A stretch of 64,000 bases of DNA, from positions 434,001 through 498,000 of the forward strand of contig NC_008378.1 in the NCBI RefSeq assembly GCF_000009265.1, read 5' to 3'. Of this stretch, positions 1 through 9,127 are shown piece after piece (position 1 is the first letter of the stretch; each line of letters begins with the position of its first letter). This DNA comes from Rhizobium johnstonii 3841 (GTDB taxonomy: Bacteria; Pseudomonadota; Alphaproteobacteria; Rhizobiales; Rhizobiaceae). The position numbers and the translations under genes were made by a program. The notes below the pieces were generated by a model that saw only the letters and a program-made list of their open reading frames with translations, did not search any database and was not told where the DNA came from.

Positions 1-291
1 GTGTTCTATCACTATATGCCGGCAAGCCTTGCGCGCGTGCTCGCCACTTTCGTCGATATCGTCCGCATCGGCTTCTTCGCCTATGGCTGCCATCTGATGT
101 GGCGTTACGTCGACATCGTCGCGGACGAGCAGATGGTCACCATCGACCTGCCGCGCAACATCGTCTTCTACAGCGTTCTCGTCGCCTTCGTGCTGATGCT
201 GATCCGCGCGGTCATCGTCTTCATCGCCAACATGCGCCGCGGCTACTCCGTTCTGGAGCGCCCCGAAGAATTCCAGACCGTCGAGGGTTGA
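1..291 (+). CDS. TRAP transporter small permease (DctQ family), 3' part only
   Basis: The reading frame is already open at the window edge and ends 4 bases before the large permease gene, so this is the C-terminal part (about 96 residues; DctQ proteins usually have about 160-180). Two hydrophobic segments are visible (about residues 12-30 and 50-75), separated by a short polar stretch, and the tail is basic and cytoplasmic-looking. In TRAP systems the small subunit pairs with DctM and a periplasmic DctP to drive ion-coupled uptake of organic or sugar acids. The family call rests mainly on position directly before dctM. The GTG at base 1 is probably an internal Val codon, not the start. Confidence 0.72.
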   Translation: MFYHYMPASLARVLATFVDIVRIGFFAYGCHLMWRYVDIVADEQMVTIDLPRNIVFYSVLVAFVLMLIRAVIVFIANMRRGYSVLERPEEFQTVEG

Positions 292-295
292 TCAG

Positions 296-1702
296 ATGCT
301 GCTGCTTCTAGGTTCGTTCCTGGTGTTGATGCTGATCGGGGTGCCCGTCGCCATTTCGATGGCCGTCGCATCCGTGCTCTACATCGTCCTTTATGGCGTC
401 GCGCCGGACATTATCGTCGCCCAGCGCATGATCGCCGGCGTCGAAAGCTTCCCGCTGCTCGCCGTGCCGTTCTTCATCCTCGCGGGCAACCTGATGAACT
501 CGGCCGGTGTCACCGGCCGCATCTATTCCTTTGCCGTTGCTCTCGTCGGCTGGATGAAGGGCGGTCTCGCGCAGGTCAACATCATCGGTTCGGTGATCTT
601 CTCCGGCATGTCGGGCACCGCGCTTGCCGATGCCGCGGGTATCGGCACGATCGAGATCAAGGCGATGAAGGATCACGGCTATCCGGTCGAGGCCGCGGTC
701 GGCGTGACGGCGGCCTCGGCAACGCTCGGCCCGATCTTCCCGCCATCGCTGCCTTTCGTGATCTACGGCATGATGGCGAACGTCTCGATCGGCGCTCTTT
801 TCATGGCGGGCATCCTGCCCGGCATCGTCATGACGCTGTTGATGATGATCACGGTCGCCGCCTTTGCTTATAAGAAGCGGTGGGGCTCGGATGCGCCGTT
901 TAATGTCAGAGAGCTCCTATCGGCGGGGATGGAAATCGTCGTCGTCCTGGCGGTGCCGCTGGCCATCTATCTGATGATGCGGGCCGGCGTATCGATGAAT
1001 GTTGCGGCGGGCATTGCTCTTGCCCTCCTTCTAGCCCTCGACTGGTATTTCCGCTTCTCCGCCGTCATGGCGCTGATGACGCCCGTCATCCTGATCGGCG
1101 GCATGACGATGGGCTGGTTCACGCCGACGGAGGCAGCCGTCGCAGCCGTCCTCTGGTCTCTGTTCCTCGGTCTGGTGCGTTACCGCACGATGACGCCCTC
1201 GACGCTCGCCAAGGCAAGCTTCGATACGATCGAGACGACGGCATCCGTTCTCTTCATCGTCACCGCGGCATCGGTCTTCGCATGGCTGCTGACGGTAAGC
1301 CAGGCGGCCCAGCTGCTGTCCGATGCAATCCTGTCGATCACCGACAATAAATGGGTTTTCCTGATCCTCGTGAACCTGCTGATGCTCTTCGTCGGCTGCT
1401 TCCTGGACACGATCGCGGCCATCACCATCCTCGTGCCGATCCTTCTGCCGATCGTCCTGAAATTCGGGATCGATCCCGTCCAGTTCGGCCTCATCATGAC
1501 GCTGAACCTGATGATCGGTCTGTTGCACCCGCCGCTCGGCATGGTGCTTTTCGTGCTGTCGAGGGTCGCGAAACTTTCTGTCGAACGCACGACCATGGCG
1601 ATCCTGCCCTGGCTGGTGCCGCTCTTCCTGGCGCTGATCCTGATCACCTTCGTGCCCGCCATATCGCTGTGGCTGCCGCAGCAACTCGGGCTGCTGAGAT
1701 AG
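296..1702 (+). CDS. TRAP transporter large permease (DctM family)
   Basis: The 468-residue protein is hydrophobic throughout, with about 12 membrane segments. It shows DctM hallmarks: the N-terminal GVPVAISMAVAS stretch, FFILAGNLMNSAGVTGRI, the SGMSGTALADAAGIG motif near residues 100-115 and the GLLHPPLGMVLF motif near residue 405. It forms the ion-coupled channel subunit for uptake of a carboxylate or sugar acid in the inner membrane. It is slightly longer than the usual 425-440 residues, with the extra length in the middle. The ATG at 296 lies 4 bases after the stop of the small permease. A sugar-type dehydrogenase follows 9 bases after its stop, so the cargo may be a sugar acid such as idonate or gluconate; this is inference. 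Confidence 0.9.
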   Translation: MLLLLGSFLVLMLIGVPVAISMAVASVLYIVLYGVAPDIIVAQRMIAGVESFPLLAVPFFILAGNLMNSAGVTGRIYSFAVALVGWMKGGLAQVNIIGSVIFSGMSGTALADAAGIGTIEIKAMKDHGYPVEAAVGVTAASATLGPIFPPSLPFVIYGMMANVSIGALFMAGILPGIVMTLLMMITVAAFAYKKRWGSDAPFNVRELLSAGMEIVVVLAVPLAIYLMMRAGVSMNVAAGIALALLLALDWYFRFSAVMALMTPVILIGGMTMGWFTPTEAAVAAVLWSLFLGLVRYRTMTPSTLAKASFDTIETTASVLFIVTAASVFAWLLTVSQAAQLLSDAILSITDNKWVFLILVNLLMLFVGCFLDTIAAITILVPILLPIVLKFGIDPVQFGLIMTLNLMIGLLHPPLGMVLFVLSRVAKLSVERTTMAILPWLVPLFLALILITFVPAISLWLPQQLGLLR

Positions 1703-1711
1703 GAGTGGAAG

Positions 1712-2746
1712 ATGCGGACACGTGTGGCACGGCTTTACCAAAAGGGCGACCTCAGGATCGAGACCGCCGCGGTTGCGGCCCCTGGTCCCGGGGAGGTGCT
1801 TCTCAAAATGGCGGCCGCAGGGATTTGCGGCTCCGACCTGCATTATTATCAGGACGGCGGCTTCGGGCCTGTCCGGGTTCGCGAGCCGATCATACCCGGC
1901 CACGAGGCCTCGGGGACCGTGAGCCAAGCGGGCGAGGGCGTCGATCTGAAGGCTGGCACGCTGGTGGCGGTCAATCCCAGCCAACCCTGCGGGCATTGCG
2001 AATATTGCCAGAAAAACATGCCGATCCACTGCCTGGACATGCGCTTCATGGGCAGTGCGATGCGCCTGCCGCATGAGCAGGGCATGTTCCGGGAATGGCT
2101 GGTGGTGCCGGCCAAGCAATGCTTTGCGGTCGGAGCTGCGACAACCGCCGCGGAAGCGGCCTGCAGCGAGCCGCTCTCCGTCTGCCTGCACGCGGCATCG
2201 CGCGCAGGAGATATCACAGGCAAACGCGTGCTGGTCACCGGAGCCGGCCCGATCGGCGCCCTGATGGTTGCCGTCGCCTCCTATCACCATGCAAGCGAGA
2301 TCGTGGTGACAGATCTCGCGGACGCGGCGCTGGACCGGGCCAAAGCGATGGGCGCCAGCCGCACGATCAATGTTTCCAAAAACGCCCAGGCGCTTGCCGA
2401 ATTCGAGGCGGGAAAGGGCTATTTCGATCTCGTCTTCGAATGCTCGGCCGCCGCCCCGGCCATCCGCGGCGCAATTGCCGCCATCAGGCCGCGCGGAACG
2501 ATCGTGCAGGTCGGCGTCACAGGAGACGTCCCGATCCCGCTCAACGCCATCGTCGGCAAGGAGCTTCAACTCCACGGAACGCAGCGCTTCCACGAGGAGT
2601 TCGGTACTGCCGTCGAGCTGATCTCCAGCCGCAAGATCGATGTGCGGCCGATCATCAGTCACAGCCTGCCGCTCGAAGAAGCCACCGCAGCCTTCACCCT
2701 CGCCGGCGACCGCGCGGCCGCCTGCAAGGTGCAACTGACTTTTTAG
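1712..2746 (+). CDS. Zinc-dependent medium-chain dehydrogenase, L-idonate 5-dehydrogenase-like
   Basis: The 344-residue protein is a medium-chain alcohol dehydrogenase. Near the N-terminus are the catalytic-zinc elements CGSD (about residue 39) and GHEASGTV (about residue 64). The structural-zinc cluster follows in CGHCEYCQKNMPIHC (about residues 91-105). The Rossmann fold starts at VLVTGAGPIGALM (about residue 173). It would oxidise a secondary alcohol of a polyol or sugar acid with NAD(P). Overall it resembles L-idonate 5-dehydrogenase and sorbitol/threonine dehydrogenases; the exact substrate cannot be read from sequence. It is the last gene of the TRAP operon, with GGAG just before the ATG at 1712, which suggests it oxidises the imported compound. 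Confidence 0.85.
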   Translation: MRTRVARLYQKGDLRIETAAVAAPGPGEVLLKMAAAGICGSDLHYYQDGGFGPVRVREPIIPGHEASGTVSQAGEGVDLKAGTLVAVNPSQPCGHCEYCQKNMPIHCLDMRFMGSAMRLPHEQGMFREWLVVPAKQCFAVGAATTAAEAACSEPLSVCLHAASRAGDITGKRVLVTGAGPIGALMVAVASYHHASEIVVTDLADAALDRAKAMGASRTINVSKNAQALAEFEAGKGYFDLVFECSAAAPAIRGAIAAIRPRGTIVQVGVTGDVPIPLNAIVGKELQLHGTQRFHEEFGTAVELISSRKIDVRPIISHSLPLEEATAAFTLAGDRAAACKVQLTF

Positions 2747-3178
2747 AGCGCGTCGCCGAACTCACGCCTGTGCTCGGCGGGGCGATGAGCAATCGAATCC
2801 GCCCGGCCGACGCGTCTACGCGCGCCTGGCTGCCCCGACGGTATTGCCACCGCAGCCTTTCACGACGATCGGAGCAAAGATCCACGTCGCCTATCGCGAG
2901 TGGAGCGCAGGATCCGAGTGATGAGGGGCGACATCGTCACTGTCGCCCGACGGCTCGTCCGGCCGGGACGGCGAACCGTTCCGGCAATGCCGAATCGATC
3001 GCTTCGCTATAAATAAACGCTATAGCGGCAGAGTGGAGTTGTGTTGGCCAGCGACGCTTCCCTGAACCTACTGTGACGGTGTCAGCGCTGGGCTGACGCG
3101 ATAAGAACCGCGGAAAGCGGTCAGGACTACGCTGGGCCATATGCCAAGCGTTTGCAACCGAGAACATGGAGTGGGAAC
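2747..3178. other. Intergenic region with the promoter of the ABC importer operon
   Basis: No gene is visible in these 432 bases. The left half contains an imperfect hairpin (CGCCGA at 2755-2760 and TCGGCG further right) without a T-tract, possibly marking the end of the upstream operon. The right half holds the inverted-repeat operator and promoter-like element described at 3001-3053. Confidence 0.6.
3001..3053 (+). promoter_or_regulatory. Candidate LysR operator/promoter copy 1
   Basis: This block contains a perfect 7-bp inverted repeat, CGCTATA (3005-3011) and TATAGCG (3021-3027), spaced by 9 bases. It is followed by a TTGTGT element (3039-3044) that could serve as a -35 region. The same 53-bp block occurs at 10110-10162 with 45 of 53 identities, and the only nearby LysR gene lies between the two copies. 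A CCTA element stands 28 bases after the start of TTGTGT in both copies. LysR proteins typically bind T-N11-A type inverted repeats upstream of targets; the link to the gene at 9128 is inference. Confidence 0.6.
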
Positions 3179-4372
3179 ATGAAACTTACCGTAAGCCGCA
3201 GAGCACTTTTCATTTCTACAGCGGTCCTTTCGCTGGCCGTGACCGTCTCCGGCCTGCCGGCTATCGCGCTGGCAGCGGACGGGACGATCAAGCTCGGACT
3301 TGTCGCGCCGATGAGCGGTCCGAATGCGCGCTACGGCGCATTTTCAATGCATGGAGCCGAACTCGCCGTCAAAGACATCAATGATGCCGGCGGCATCGAC
3401 GGGATGAAAATCGAACTCCTCAACGCCGACAGCCAGGGCACGCCGGTCGAAGGCGTTTCGGCCGCCCGTCGTTTGATTGACCAGGATGGCGTCGACTTCA
3501 TCATCGGCGATGTTTCCAGCTCGGTGACGCTTGCCATCCAGCCCGTCGCGGAAGATGCCGAAGTGCTTCTCCTGAATGCGGCCTCATCCAATCCGAAGAT
3601 CACCTATCAGGCCGGTGTCGGCGGTTTCAAGTGGACCTATCGCAACTATCCGACAGATGAGAACCGGGCGCTGATCGTCGCCAAATATGCCGCAGAACAG
3701 CGCGGCTTCACCAAGTTCGCGGTGCTCTCGGTCGACAGCGACTATGGCCGCTCGGCGATCACCTTCACGAAGAAGTACCTGCCCGATTTCAAGGGTGAGA
3801 TCCTCAGCGAAGACTATTACAAGGAAGGCGAAGTCGACTTCCGCAGCGTTCTCGCCAAGATCCGCGACAATGGCGCCCAGGCGATCATCATGTACGGCCT
3901 CGCCGATACGACGCCCATCATCGCCCGCCAGATGATCGAACTCGGAATAGCCGGCAAGGTCGCGCTGATCGGCAATGGCGAGTTCAACACGGAAAAGACC
4001 ATCAAATCAGCCCCGTCGGCGCTCGAAGGTGCCGTCGAAGCCGCCGCATGGCTTCCGCAGTTCGACTCGCCTGAAAGCAAGGCTTTCGTCGAGAAGTTCA
4101 CTGCCACCTACAACGAAGCCCCGAACAACCACGCCTACGTTCACTGGGATACCGTCAACCTCCTCGCCGCGGCGATCAAGCAGGCCGGCAGTGCTGACAA
4201 GGTGAAGGTTCGCGATGCACTCTCGAAGATCAAGTACAAGAGCCCGGTCGGCGAAGTCACTTTCGACGACCACAACCAGGCCCGCCTGCCGATGATCCTA
4301 CTGCAGATCGAGAACGGCAAGCCGAGCATCAAGGGTGCATATACCGCGGACATTCAATATCCTGCCAACTAA
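3179..4372 (+). CDS. ABC transporter substrate-binding protein (branched-chain amino acid / amide type)
   Basis: The 397-residue protein is a periplasmic ligand-binding protein of the LivJ type. A signal peptide is clear: basic n-region (KLTVSRR), hydrophobic core and an ALAAD cleavage site near residue 32. The mature part starts with GTIKLGLVAPMSGPNARYG and continues with the LivJ-like ELAVKDINDAGGIDG pattern. The start at 3179 was chosen over an in-frame start at 3152 because GGAG lies 7 bases upstream and it yields a proper signal peptide. It is the first gene of a livJHMGF-type operon under the element at 3001. The ligand is unknown; the enzymes encoded downstream suggest a nitrogen-containing compound such as a lactam, hydantoin or amino acid derivative. 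Confidence 0.88.
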   Translation: MKLTVSRRALFISTAVLSLAVTVSGLPAIALAADGTIKLGLVAPMSGPNARYGAFSMHGAELAVKDINDAGGIDGMKIELLNADSQGTPVEGVSAARRLIDQDGVDFIIGDVSSSVTLAIQPVAEDAEVLLLNAASSNPKITYQAGVGGFKWTYRNYPTDENRALIVAKYAAEQRGFTKFAVLSVDSDYGRSAITFTKKYLPDFKGEILSEDYYKEGEVDFRSVLAKIRDNGAQAIIMYGLADTTPIIARQMIELGIAGKVALIGNGEFNTEKTIKSAPSALEGAVEAAAWLPQFDSPESKAFVEKFTATYNEAPNNHAYVHWDTVNLLAAAIKQAGSADKVKVRDALSKIKYKSPVGEVTFDDHNQARLPMILLQIENGKPSIKGAYTADIQYPAN

Positions 4373-4393
4373 TCTGCCGGGAGGAGTAGGCCC

Positions 4394-5266
4394 ATGCTCT
4401 CGACCATACTCGAGCAATCTGTGAATGGAATCGTCACGGGTTCCGTTTACGCCATCGTCGCCGTCGGCATGACCATGATTTTCGGCGTGCTGAGAGCCAT
4501 CAATTTTGCTCACGGCGAATACTACATGCTCGGCACGTTCGGGGCCTGGTTTGCGATCGATTATCTCGGCCTGTCCTACGAAGTGTCGATTGTCGTGGGC
4601 GTTCTTGCGACAATCGCCGTTGCCTATGTGGTCGGGCAACTCGTCATGCGCCGGATGGTCGGCGCGCCCGCGGAGTCGGGCGTGCTCGCCACCCTTGGCA
4701 TCGCGCTGATCCTGCAGAACACCATCATTCTCGTCTTCGGCGGAGGCTACAAGTTCTTCGCCGGAGGCTATATCGAACCGGTTTCCATCCTGGGCTTCAG
4801 TCTGGCCGAGCAGCGCATTCTCATTCTCGTCGTCTGCCTGTTGGTATTCATCGGCCTCGAACTGATGGTCAGCTACACCCGCCTCGGAATGGCGATGCGC
4901 GCCGTTTCCCAGAACGTCGAGTGCTGCAGCGTCGTCGGCATCGATGTGCCACAGGTGGTGCTTCGAACCTTCATGCTGGGGGCGGCCCTCGCCGCACTTT
5001 CGGGTGTTCTGACGGCGCCGGTCAATGTCAGTGTTTATGGCGGCATGGGCGAGTTGATCACCTTCAAGACGCTGCCGATCATTATCATGGGCGGTTTGGG
5101 GAATGTGCGTGGAACTTTCGTCGCGGCGATGATCCTTGGCGTTGCCGAGAGCCTGGTCGCCACCTATGTCGGCTTGCAATTCCGCGACACGGTCGGCTTC
5201 GCCACGCTGATCCTGATGCTGATGTGGCGACCGCATGGCCTCTTTTCGACGCAGGCGCGCTTCTAG
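4394..5266 (+). CDS. ABC transporter permease, LivH type
   Basis: The 290-residue integral membrane protein has about eight hydrophobic segments. It carries the LivH-like N-terminus (SVNGIVTGSVYAIVAVGMTM) and the INFAHGEYYMLG motif near residue 40. It also has the GGLGNVRGTFVAAMILGVAE motif near residue 230, typical of this permease family. With the partner permease at 5309 it forms the inner-membrane channel of the importer. The ATG at 4394 follows a strong GGAGGAG ribosome site and lies 21 bases after the binding-protein gene. Confidence 0.92.
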   Translation: MLSTILEQSVNGIVTGSVYAIVAVGMTMIFGVLRAINFAHGEYYMLGTFGAWFAIDYLGLSYEVSIVVGVLATIAVAYVVGQLVMRRMVGAPAESGVLATLGIALILQNTIILVFGGGYKFFAGGYIEPVSILGFSLAEQRILILVVCLLVFIGLELMVSYTRLGMAMRAVSQNVECCSVVGIDVPQVVLRTFMLGAALAALSGVLTAPVNVSVYGGMGELITFKTLPIIIMGGLGNVRGTFVAAMILGVAESLVATYVGLQFRDTVGFATLILMLMWRPHGLFSTQARF

Positions 5267-5308
5267 CAGCTGCGCCCGCCATCTTTCTCGAACGACCGAG
5301 GACTCGAT

Positions 5309-6295
5309 ATGTCTCTCACGGAAACCGCTCAACAGGCACGCAGGCGCGACCTTCGCATACCGCTCGCCGCAGTCCTGGTCGTCCTGGCACTTGCCGCGCC
5401 GTTCATCGGCAGCCGTTACATCACCCATTCCCTGATCATCGCCCTGATCTTCATGCTTCCGGCTCACGGGCTCAATCTGCTTGTGGGATACACCGGTCTT
5501 CTGTCATTGGCTCAGGCCGCGTTTTTCGGCATCGGCGCCTATACGGCAGGTCTTCTCGCCGTCACCTACGGAACGCCGTTCTACGTCAATCTCATCGCCG
5601 CGGGCGCCGTCTCCGGGGCCCTTGCTCTTCCGCTCGGCATTCCCGCCTTGCGTCTGCGCTCGACGTCCTTCGTCATGTGTACGCTCGGTTTCGTGATCAT
5701 CGGCCAGGCAATCGCCAAGAACTGGGTCTCGCTGACGCGCGGCGACATGGGACTATCGAGCATTCCAAAACCATACTTCGAGCTCGGCCCGCTTTCGTTC
5801 ACGGTGTCCGGTACGACGAACTTCTACTATCTTGCCCTGATTATCGGGACGCTTGCCACCTTCGCCGTCTGGGCAATCGTCCGCTCGCCGGCCGGGCGCA
5901 ATATGGTGGCGATCCGTGAGAACGAAACGCTCGCCGAATCTCTCGGCGTTCCCACCTGGCACTACAAGCTGATCGTCTTCATGATCAGCGCCGTGTTTGC
6001 CGGGGTCGGCGGCTGCCTCTACGCCTATTACCTGACGGTCGTCAGCCCGCTGACCTTCCAGATGTACTATTCGACCACGATGCTGATCATCGTGCTCGGA
6101 GGCGGGGCGGGGATGATTTCCGGCACTGTCTTCGGAAGCCTGCTCTTCGTCGGGCTGACGGAGGCGCTGCGCATTACACCCGAACTGCGCATGATCGCCT
6201 ATGGTGTCTGCCTTCTCGTCCTCGTCTTCTGGTTCAAGAAGGGCTGCGCGCCGCTGATCAATCGTTTCTGGAATGCGATTGGAGGCGCGAAATGA
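5309..6295 (+). CDS. ABC transporter permease, LivM type
   Basis: The 328-residue integral membrane protein begins with a short cytoplasmic segment followed by about nine hydrophobic helices. The LivM signature is visible as LNLLVGYTGLLSLAQAAFFG near residue 55 and as the conserved cytoplasmic loop with RENETLAESLGV near residue 210. The last conserved element is LIIVLGGGAGMISGTVFG. It pairs with the LivH-type permease. Its stop overlaps the start of the ATPase gene by 4 bases (ATGA), indicating translational coupling. Confidence 0.92.
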   Translation: MSLTETAQQARRRDLRIPLAAVLVVLALAAPFIGSRYITHSLIIALIFMLPAHGLNLLVGYTGLLSLAQAAFFGIGAYTAGLLAVTYGTPFYVNLIAAGAVSGALALPLGIPALRLRSTSFVMCTLGFVIIGQAIAKNWVSLTRGDMGLSSIPKPYFELGPLSFTVSGTTNFYYLALIIGTLATFAVWAIVRSPAGRNMVAIRENETLAESLGVPTWHYKLIVFMISAVFAGVGGCLYAYYLTVVSPLTFQMYYSTTMLIIVLGGGAGMISGTVFGSLLFVGLTEALRITPELRMIAYGVCLLVLVFWFKKGCAPLINRFWNAIGGAK

Positions 6296-7065
6296 CCAGT
6301 CATCTTCCGCTTCTCGAGATCAAGAACCTCAGCAAGTCCTACGGTGCGGTCAAGGCCGTCAACGATGTCAGCATTCACATCGATCGAGGTGAGATCGCGG
6401 GCCTGATCGGACCGAACGGCTCCGGCAAGTCGACCTTCTTCGATTGCAGCACCGGCCTTGCAAAGCCAGACACCGGCACGGTCGTCCTTGATGGACAGGA
6501 TATCACCGGTTGGTCCTTGAACCGCATCGCCAGGGAAGGTCGCATGCTGCGGTCTTTCCAGAAGACCGTCACTTTCCGGTCGCTCGATGTCGAGGAGAAC
6601 CTGGTCATCGCCGGTCAGATGTTCACCTTCCCGTCCATCACCTCGACCTTCGGTCTCGGAAAGATGTCCCGGCAGCGCGTCGGTGGTCTCCGGGAGCGAG
6701 CTCGCGACCTCATCAAGATGGCGGGTCTTTGGGATGTGCGCCATCAGCCGGCGGGCAATCTGTCGGGCGGACAGCAGAAACTTATCCAGTTCGCATCCAT
6801 GTTGATGCCCGAACCGAAGCTCATCCTGCTGGATGAGCCGATGGCCGGCATCAATCCGAAGATCATCGAACGCGTCGTCGACACCATCCGTTATGCGAAC
6901 AAGTCGCTTGGCGTGAGCTTCCTGGTGATCGAGCATAATATCGATGTCGTCACCAGCATCTGCCAGCGCGTCATCGTGCTCGACCAGGGAGCCAAGCTCG
7001 TCGAAGGCTTGCCAGGCGACATCATTCAGGATCAGCGCGTCAGGGAGGCCTATCTTGGAGGGTAA
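6292..7065 (+). CDS. ABC transporter ATPase, LivG type
   Basis: The 257-residue cytoplasmic ATPase carries Walker A GPNGSGKST near residue 40, the signature LSGGQQKL near residue 156 and Walker B LILLDEP near residue 178, followed by the D-loop region AGINP. The LivG-specific helical insert between Walker A and the signature is present. It energises the LivH/LivM-type channel together with the next ATPase. Its end overlaps the start of that gene by 11 bases when the TTG at 7055 is used. Confidence 0.93.
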   Translation: MTSHLPLLEIKNLSKSYGAVKAVNDVSIHIDRGEIAGLIGPNGSGKSTFFDCSTGLAKPDTGTVVLDGQDITGWSLNRIAREGRMLRSFQKTVTFRSLDVEENLVIAGQMFTFPSITSTFGLGKMSRQRVGGLRERARDLIKMAGLWDVRHQPAGNLSGGQQKLIQFASMLMPEPKLILLDEPMAGINPKIIERVVDTIRYANKSLGVSFLVIEHNIDVVTSICQRVIVLDQGAKLVEGLPGDIIQDQRVREAYLGG

Positions 7066-7798
7066 CTCGCAACTTTTGATCCGCGACCTGCGCGCAGGTT
7101 ACGGCAATCTGGATATTCTGAACGGCGTCGATCTCGACGTGCCCGCCGGACAGTTCGTGGCGCTCATGGGGCCGAACGGGGCGGGCAAGTCCACTCTTCT
7201 CAAGACGCTCTACGGCATGACCACCATCAAGCAGGGAAGCATCGACTGGCGCGGCAAGAATATCGCCGGCAGCAAGTCGAGATCCATTCTGGGCGAGGGG
7301 ATTTCCTTCGTGCCTCAGGGGCGCTGCAACTTCCCCGTGATGAGTGTCGATGAAAATCTTCAGATGGCCGCCTATACCCTCCGCGACGCCAAGGTGAAGG
7401 CCGACCGCGATTACGTCTACGACCTCTTTCCGATCCTGAAGAATCGCCGTGCGACGCTCGCAGGCAATATGTCCGGCGGCGAGCAGCAACTGCTCGAGGT
7501 GGCGATGGCGGTGCTGCAGCGGCCGAAAGTGCTGCTGGTCGACGAGCCGTCCGTGGGGCTGTCGCCGGCTGCGATCGGTATCGTCTTCGACGAACTTCTT
7601 CGACTTCACGCAGATGGCATGACGATCCTGCTGGTTGAACAGAACACCAAGAAAGCCATGGAAGTGGCGGAGCGCGCGGTCATTCTGAGACTTGGCAAAG
7701 TCATCTGGGACGGCCTGCCGAAAGACATCACCCATGACGAGCTCGGCGAACTGTTCCTGACCGGGAAGATGCGCGGCGAAACCGAAGCCGTTCACTGA
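7055..7798 (+). CDS. ABC transporter ATPase, LivF type (TTG start)
   Basis: The 247-residue ATPase has Walker A GPNGAGKST, signature MSGGEQQLLE and Walker B VLLVDEPSVGLSP, the usual LivF pattern. No ATG precedes the conserved LLIRDLRAGYGN segment closely. The best start is TTG at 7055, six bases after GGGAGG (7043-7048), giving a protein of normal LivF length. Starting further upstream would add a low-complexity Ser/Ala-rich stretch that is only the shadow of livG. It completes the importer; the next gene follows after 41 bases. Confidence 0.9.
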   Translation: MEGNSQLLIRDLRAGYGNLDILNGVDLDVPAGQFVALMGPNGAGKSTLLKTLYGMTTIKQGSIDWRGKNIAGSKSRSILGEGISFVPQGRCNFPVMSVDENLQMAAYTLRDAKVKADRDYVYDLFPILKNRRATLAGNMSGGEQQLLEVAMAVLQRPKVLLVDEPSVGLSPAAIGIVFDELLRLHADGMTILLVEQNTKKAMEVAERAVILRLGKVIWDGLPKDITHDELGELFLTGKMRGETEAVH

Positions 7799-7839
7799 GG
7801 CGGTCCCGCCTCTCAAGAATCATAATCGAGGAAATCTCA

Positions 7840-9048
7840 ATGAGCACTTTTGTGCCTGCATCGCGTGTGTCCAGAATCAAGGTTTCGCCAAGCACGGCTG
7901 CGGCAGCCCGGGCTCGCGAACTGAAGGCAGCCGGCCGCGATATCGTCGACCTGACCGTCGGCGAGCCGGACTTCGATACGCCTGACAACATCAAGGCCGC
8001 GGCGCACGCGGCCATCGACAGGGGCGAAACCAAATATACCGCCGTCAACGGCACGCCGGCGCTGCGCAAGGCAATCATCGGCGATATCAAGCGCCGGCTC
8101 GGCCTCAGCTACGCAGACAACGAAATCTGCGTGGGTGGCGGCGCCAAGCAGATTCTGTTTCTGGCGCTTATGGCGAGCGTGGAAAACAATGCCGAGGTGA
8201 TCATCCCCGCACCATACTGGGTCTCCTATCCCGATATGGTCATCGCCAACGAAGGCAAGCCGGTCATTATCGAATGCCCACAGGAAACAGGCTTCAAGCT
8301 CACGCCGGAGGCTTTGGAAAGAGCGATCACGCCGAAGACCTTGTGGCTGGTTCTCAACGCGCCGTCCAATCCAACGGGCGCGGCATATGACAGGAGCGAG
8401 CTCGAAGCCCTCGGCAAAGTGCTGCTGCGCCATCCCCACGTCTTCGTGCTTTCCGACGACATTTACGACCAGGTCTGGTTCAAGGACGAGCCGATGACGA
8501 CGCTGGTGGCCGCCGTCCCGGAACTGAAGGAGCGTGTTCTGCTCACCAACGGCGTCTCAAAGTCCTACGCCATGACCGGATGGCGTATCGGCTACGCGGC
8601 GGGTCCGGCCGTCTTGATCGCAGCCATCAACAAGCTGCAGTCGCAGATGTCGTCCTGCCCGTCGTCGGTCAGTCAGGCCGCAGCCGCCTATGCGCTGTCT
8701 TCGGACCAGTCATTCGTCACGGAAAGCGTGACGGTCTACAGAAAGCGCCGGGATTATGCGTGCTCACGGCTCAACGCGGTGCCAGGCCTCTCCTGCCTGG
8801 TGCCTGACGGCGCTTTCTATCTGTTTCCGAACTGCGCTGGTGTTATCGGCAAGAAGACCCCCGAAGGTAAGACAATCGAGACAGACCTCGATTTCGTGCT
8901 CTATCTGCTCGATGGCGTCGGGGTCGCGGCGCTGCAGGGTGCCGCCTACGGAGTATCGCCTCATTTCCGTCTCTCGATCGCAACGTCGATGGAGGCAATC
9001 ACGCAGGCATGCGATCGCATTGAACGGGCTGTTGCCGACCTGTATTGA
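7840..9048 (+). CDS. PLP-dependent aminotransferase, class I (aspartate aminotransferase-like)
   Basis: The 402-residue enzyme is a fold-type I aminotransferase. Visible motifs are DLTVGEPDFDTPDNI near residue 37, the NAPSNPTGA motif (substrate and PLP-ring contact) near residue 172, and the PLP-lysine motif SKSYAMTGWRIGYAAGP near residue 242. The substrate-binding Arg motif FRLSIATS lies near the C-terminus. It moves an amino group between an amino acid and a 2-oxo acid. It sits at the end of the importer operon after GAGGAAA, so it probably acts on the imported compound or its hydrolysis product. The actual substrate is not known. Confidence 0.9.
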   Translation: MSTFVPASRVSRIKVSPSTAAAARARELKAAGRDIVDLTVGEPDFDTPDNIKAAAHAAIDRGETKYTAVNGTPALRKAIIGDIKRRLGLSYADNEICVGGGAKQILFLALMASVENNAEVIIPAPYWVSYPDMVIANEGKPVIIECPQETGFKLTPEALERAITPKTLWLVLNAPSNPTGAAYDRSELEALGKVLLRHPHVFVLSDDIYDQVWFKDEPMTTLVAAVPELKERVLLTNGVSKSYAMTGWRIGYAAGPAVLIAAINKLQSQMSSCPSSVSQAAAAYALSSDQSFVTESVTVYRKRRDYACSRLNAVPGLSCLVPDGAFYLFPNCAGVIGKKTPEGKTIETDLDFVLYLLDGVGVAALQGAAYGVSPHFRLSIATSMEAITQACDRIERAVADLY

Positions 9049-9127
9049 CTGCAAAGAGGCTGGCGGGGCCTTGCGCCCCACCGGCCGCAGGCTTTACGTT
9101 TTTTCGTGAAACAAGAAGCCGGTGGCA

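Noticed and set aside
1031..2734. Long minus-strand open frame opposite the TRAP permease and dehydrogenase genes
   Set aside because: It is rich in Arg, His, Asp and Gly, has no recognisable domain, and lies antisense to two clearly recognised genes; it is a GC-bias artefact.
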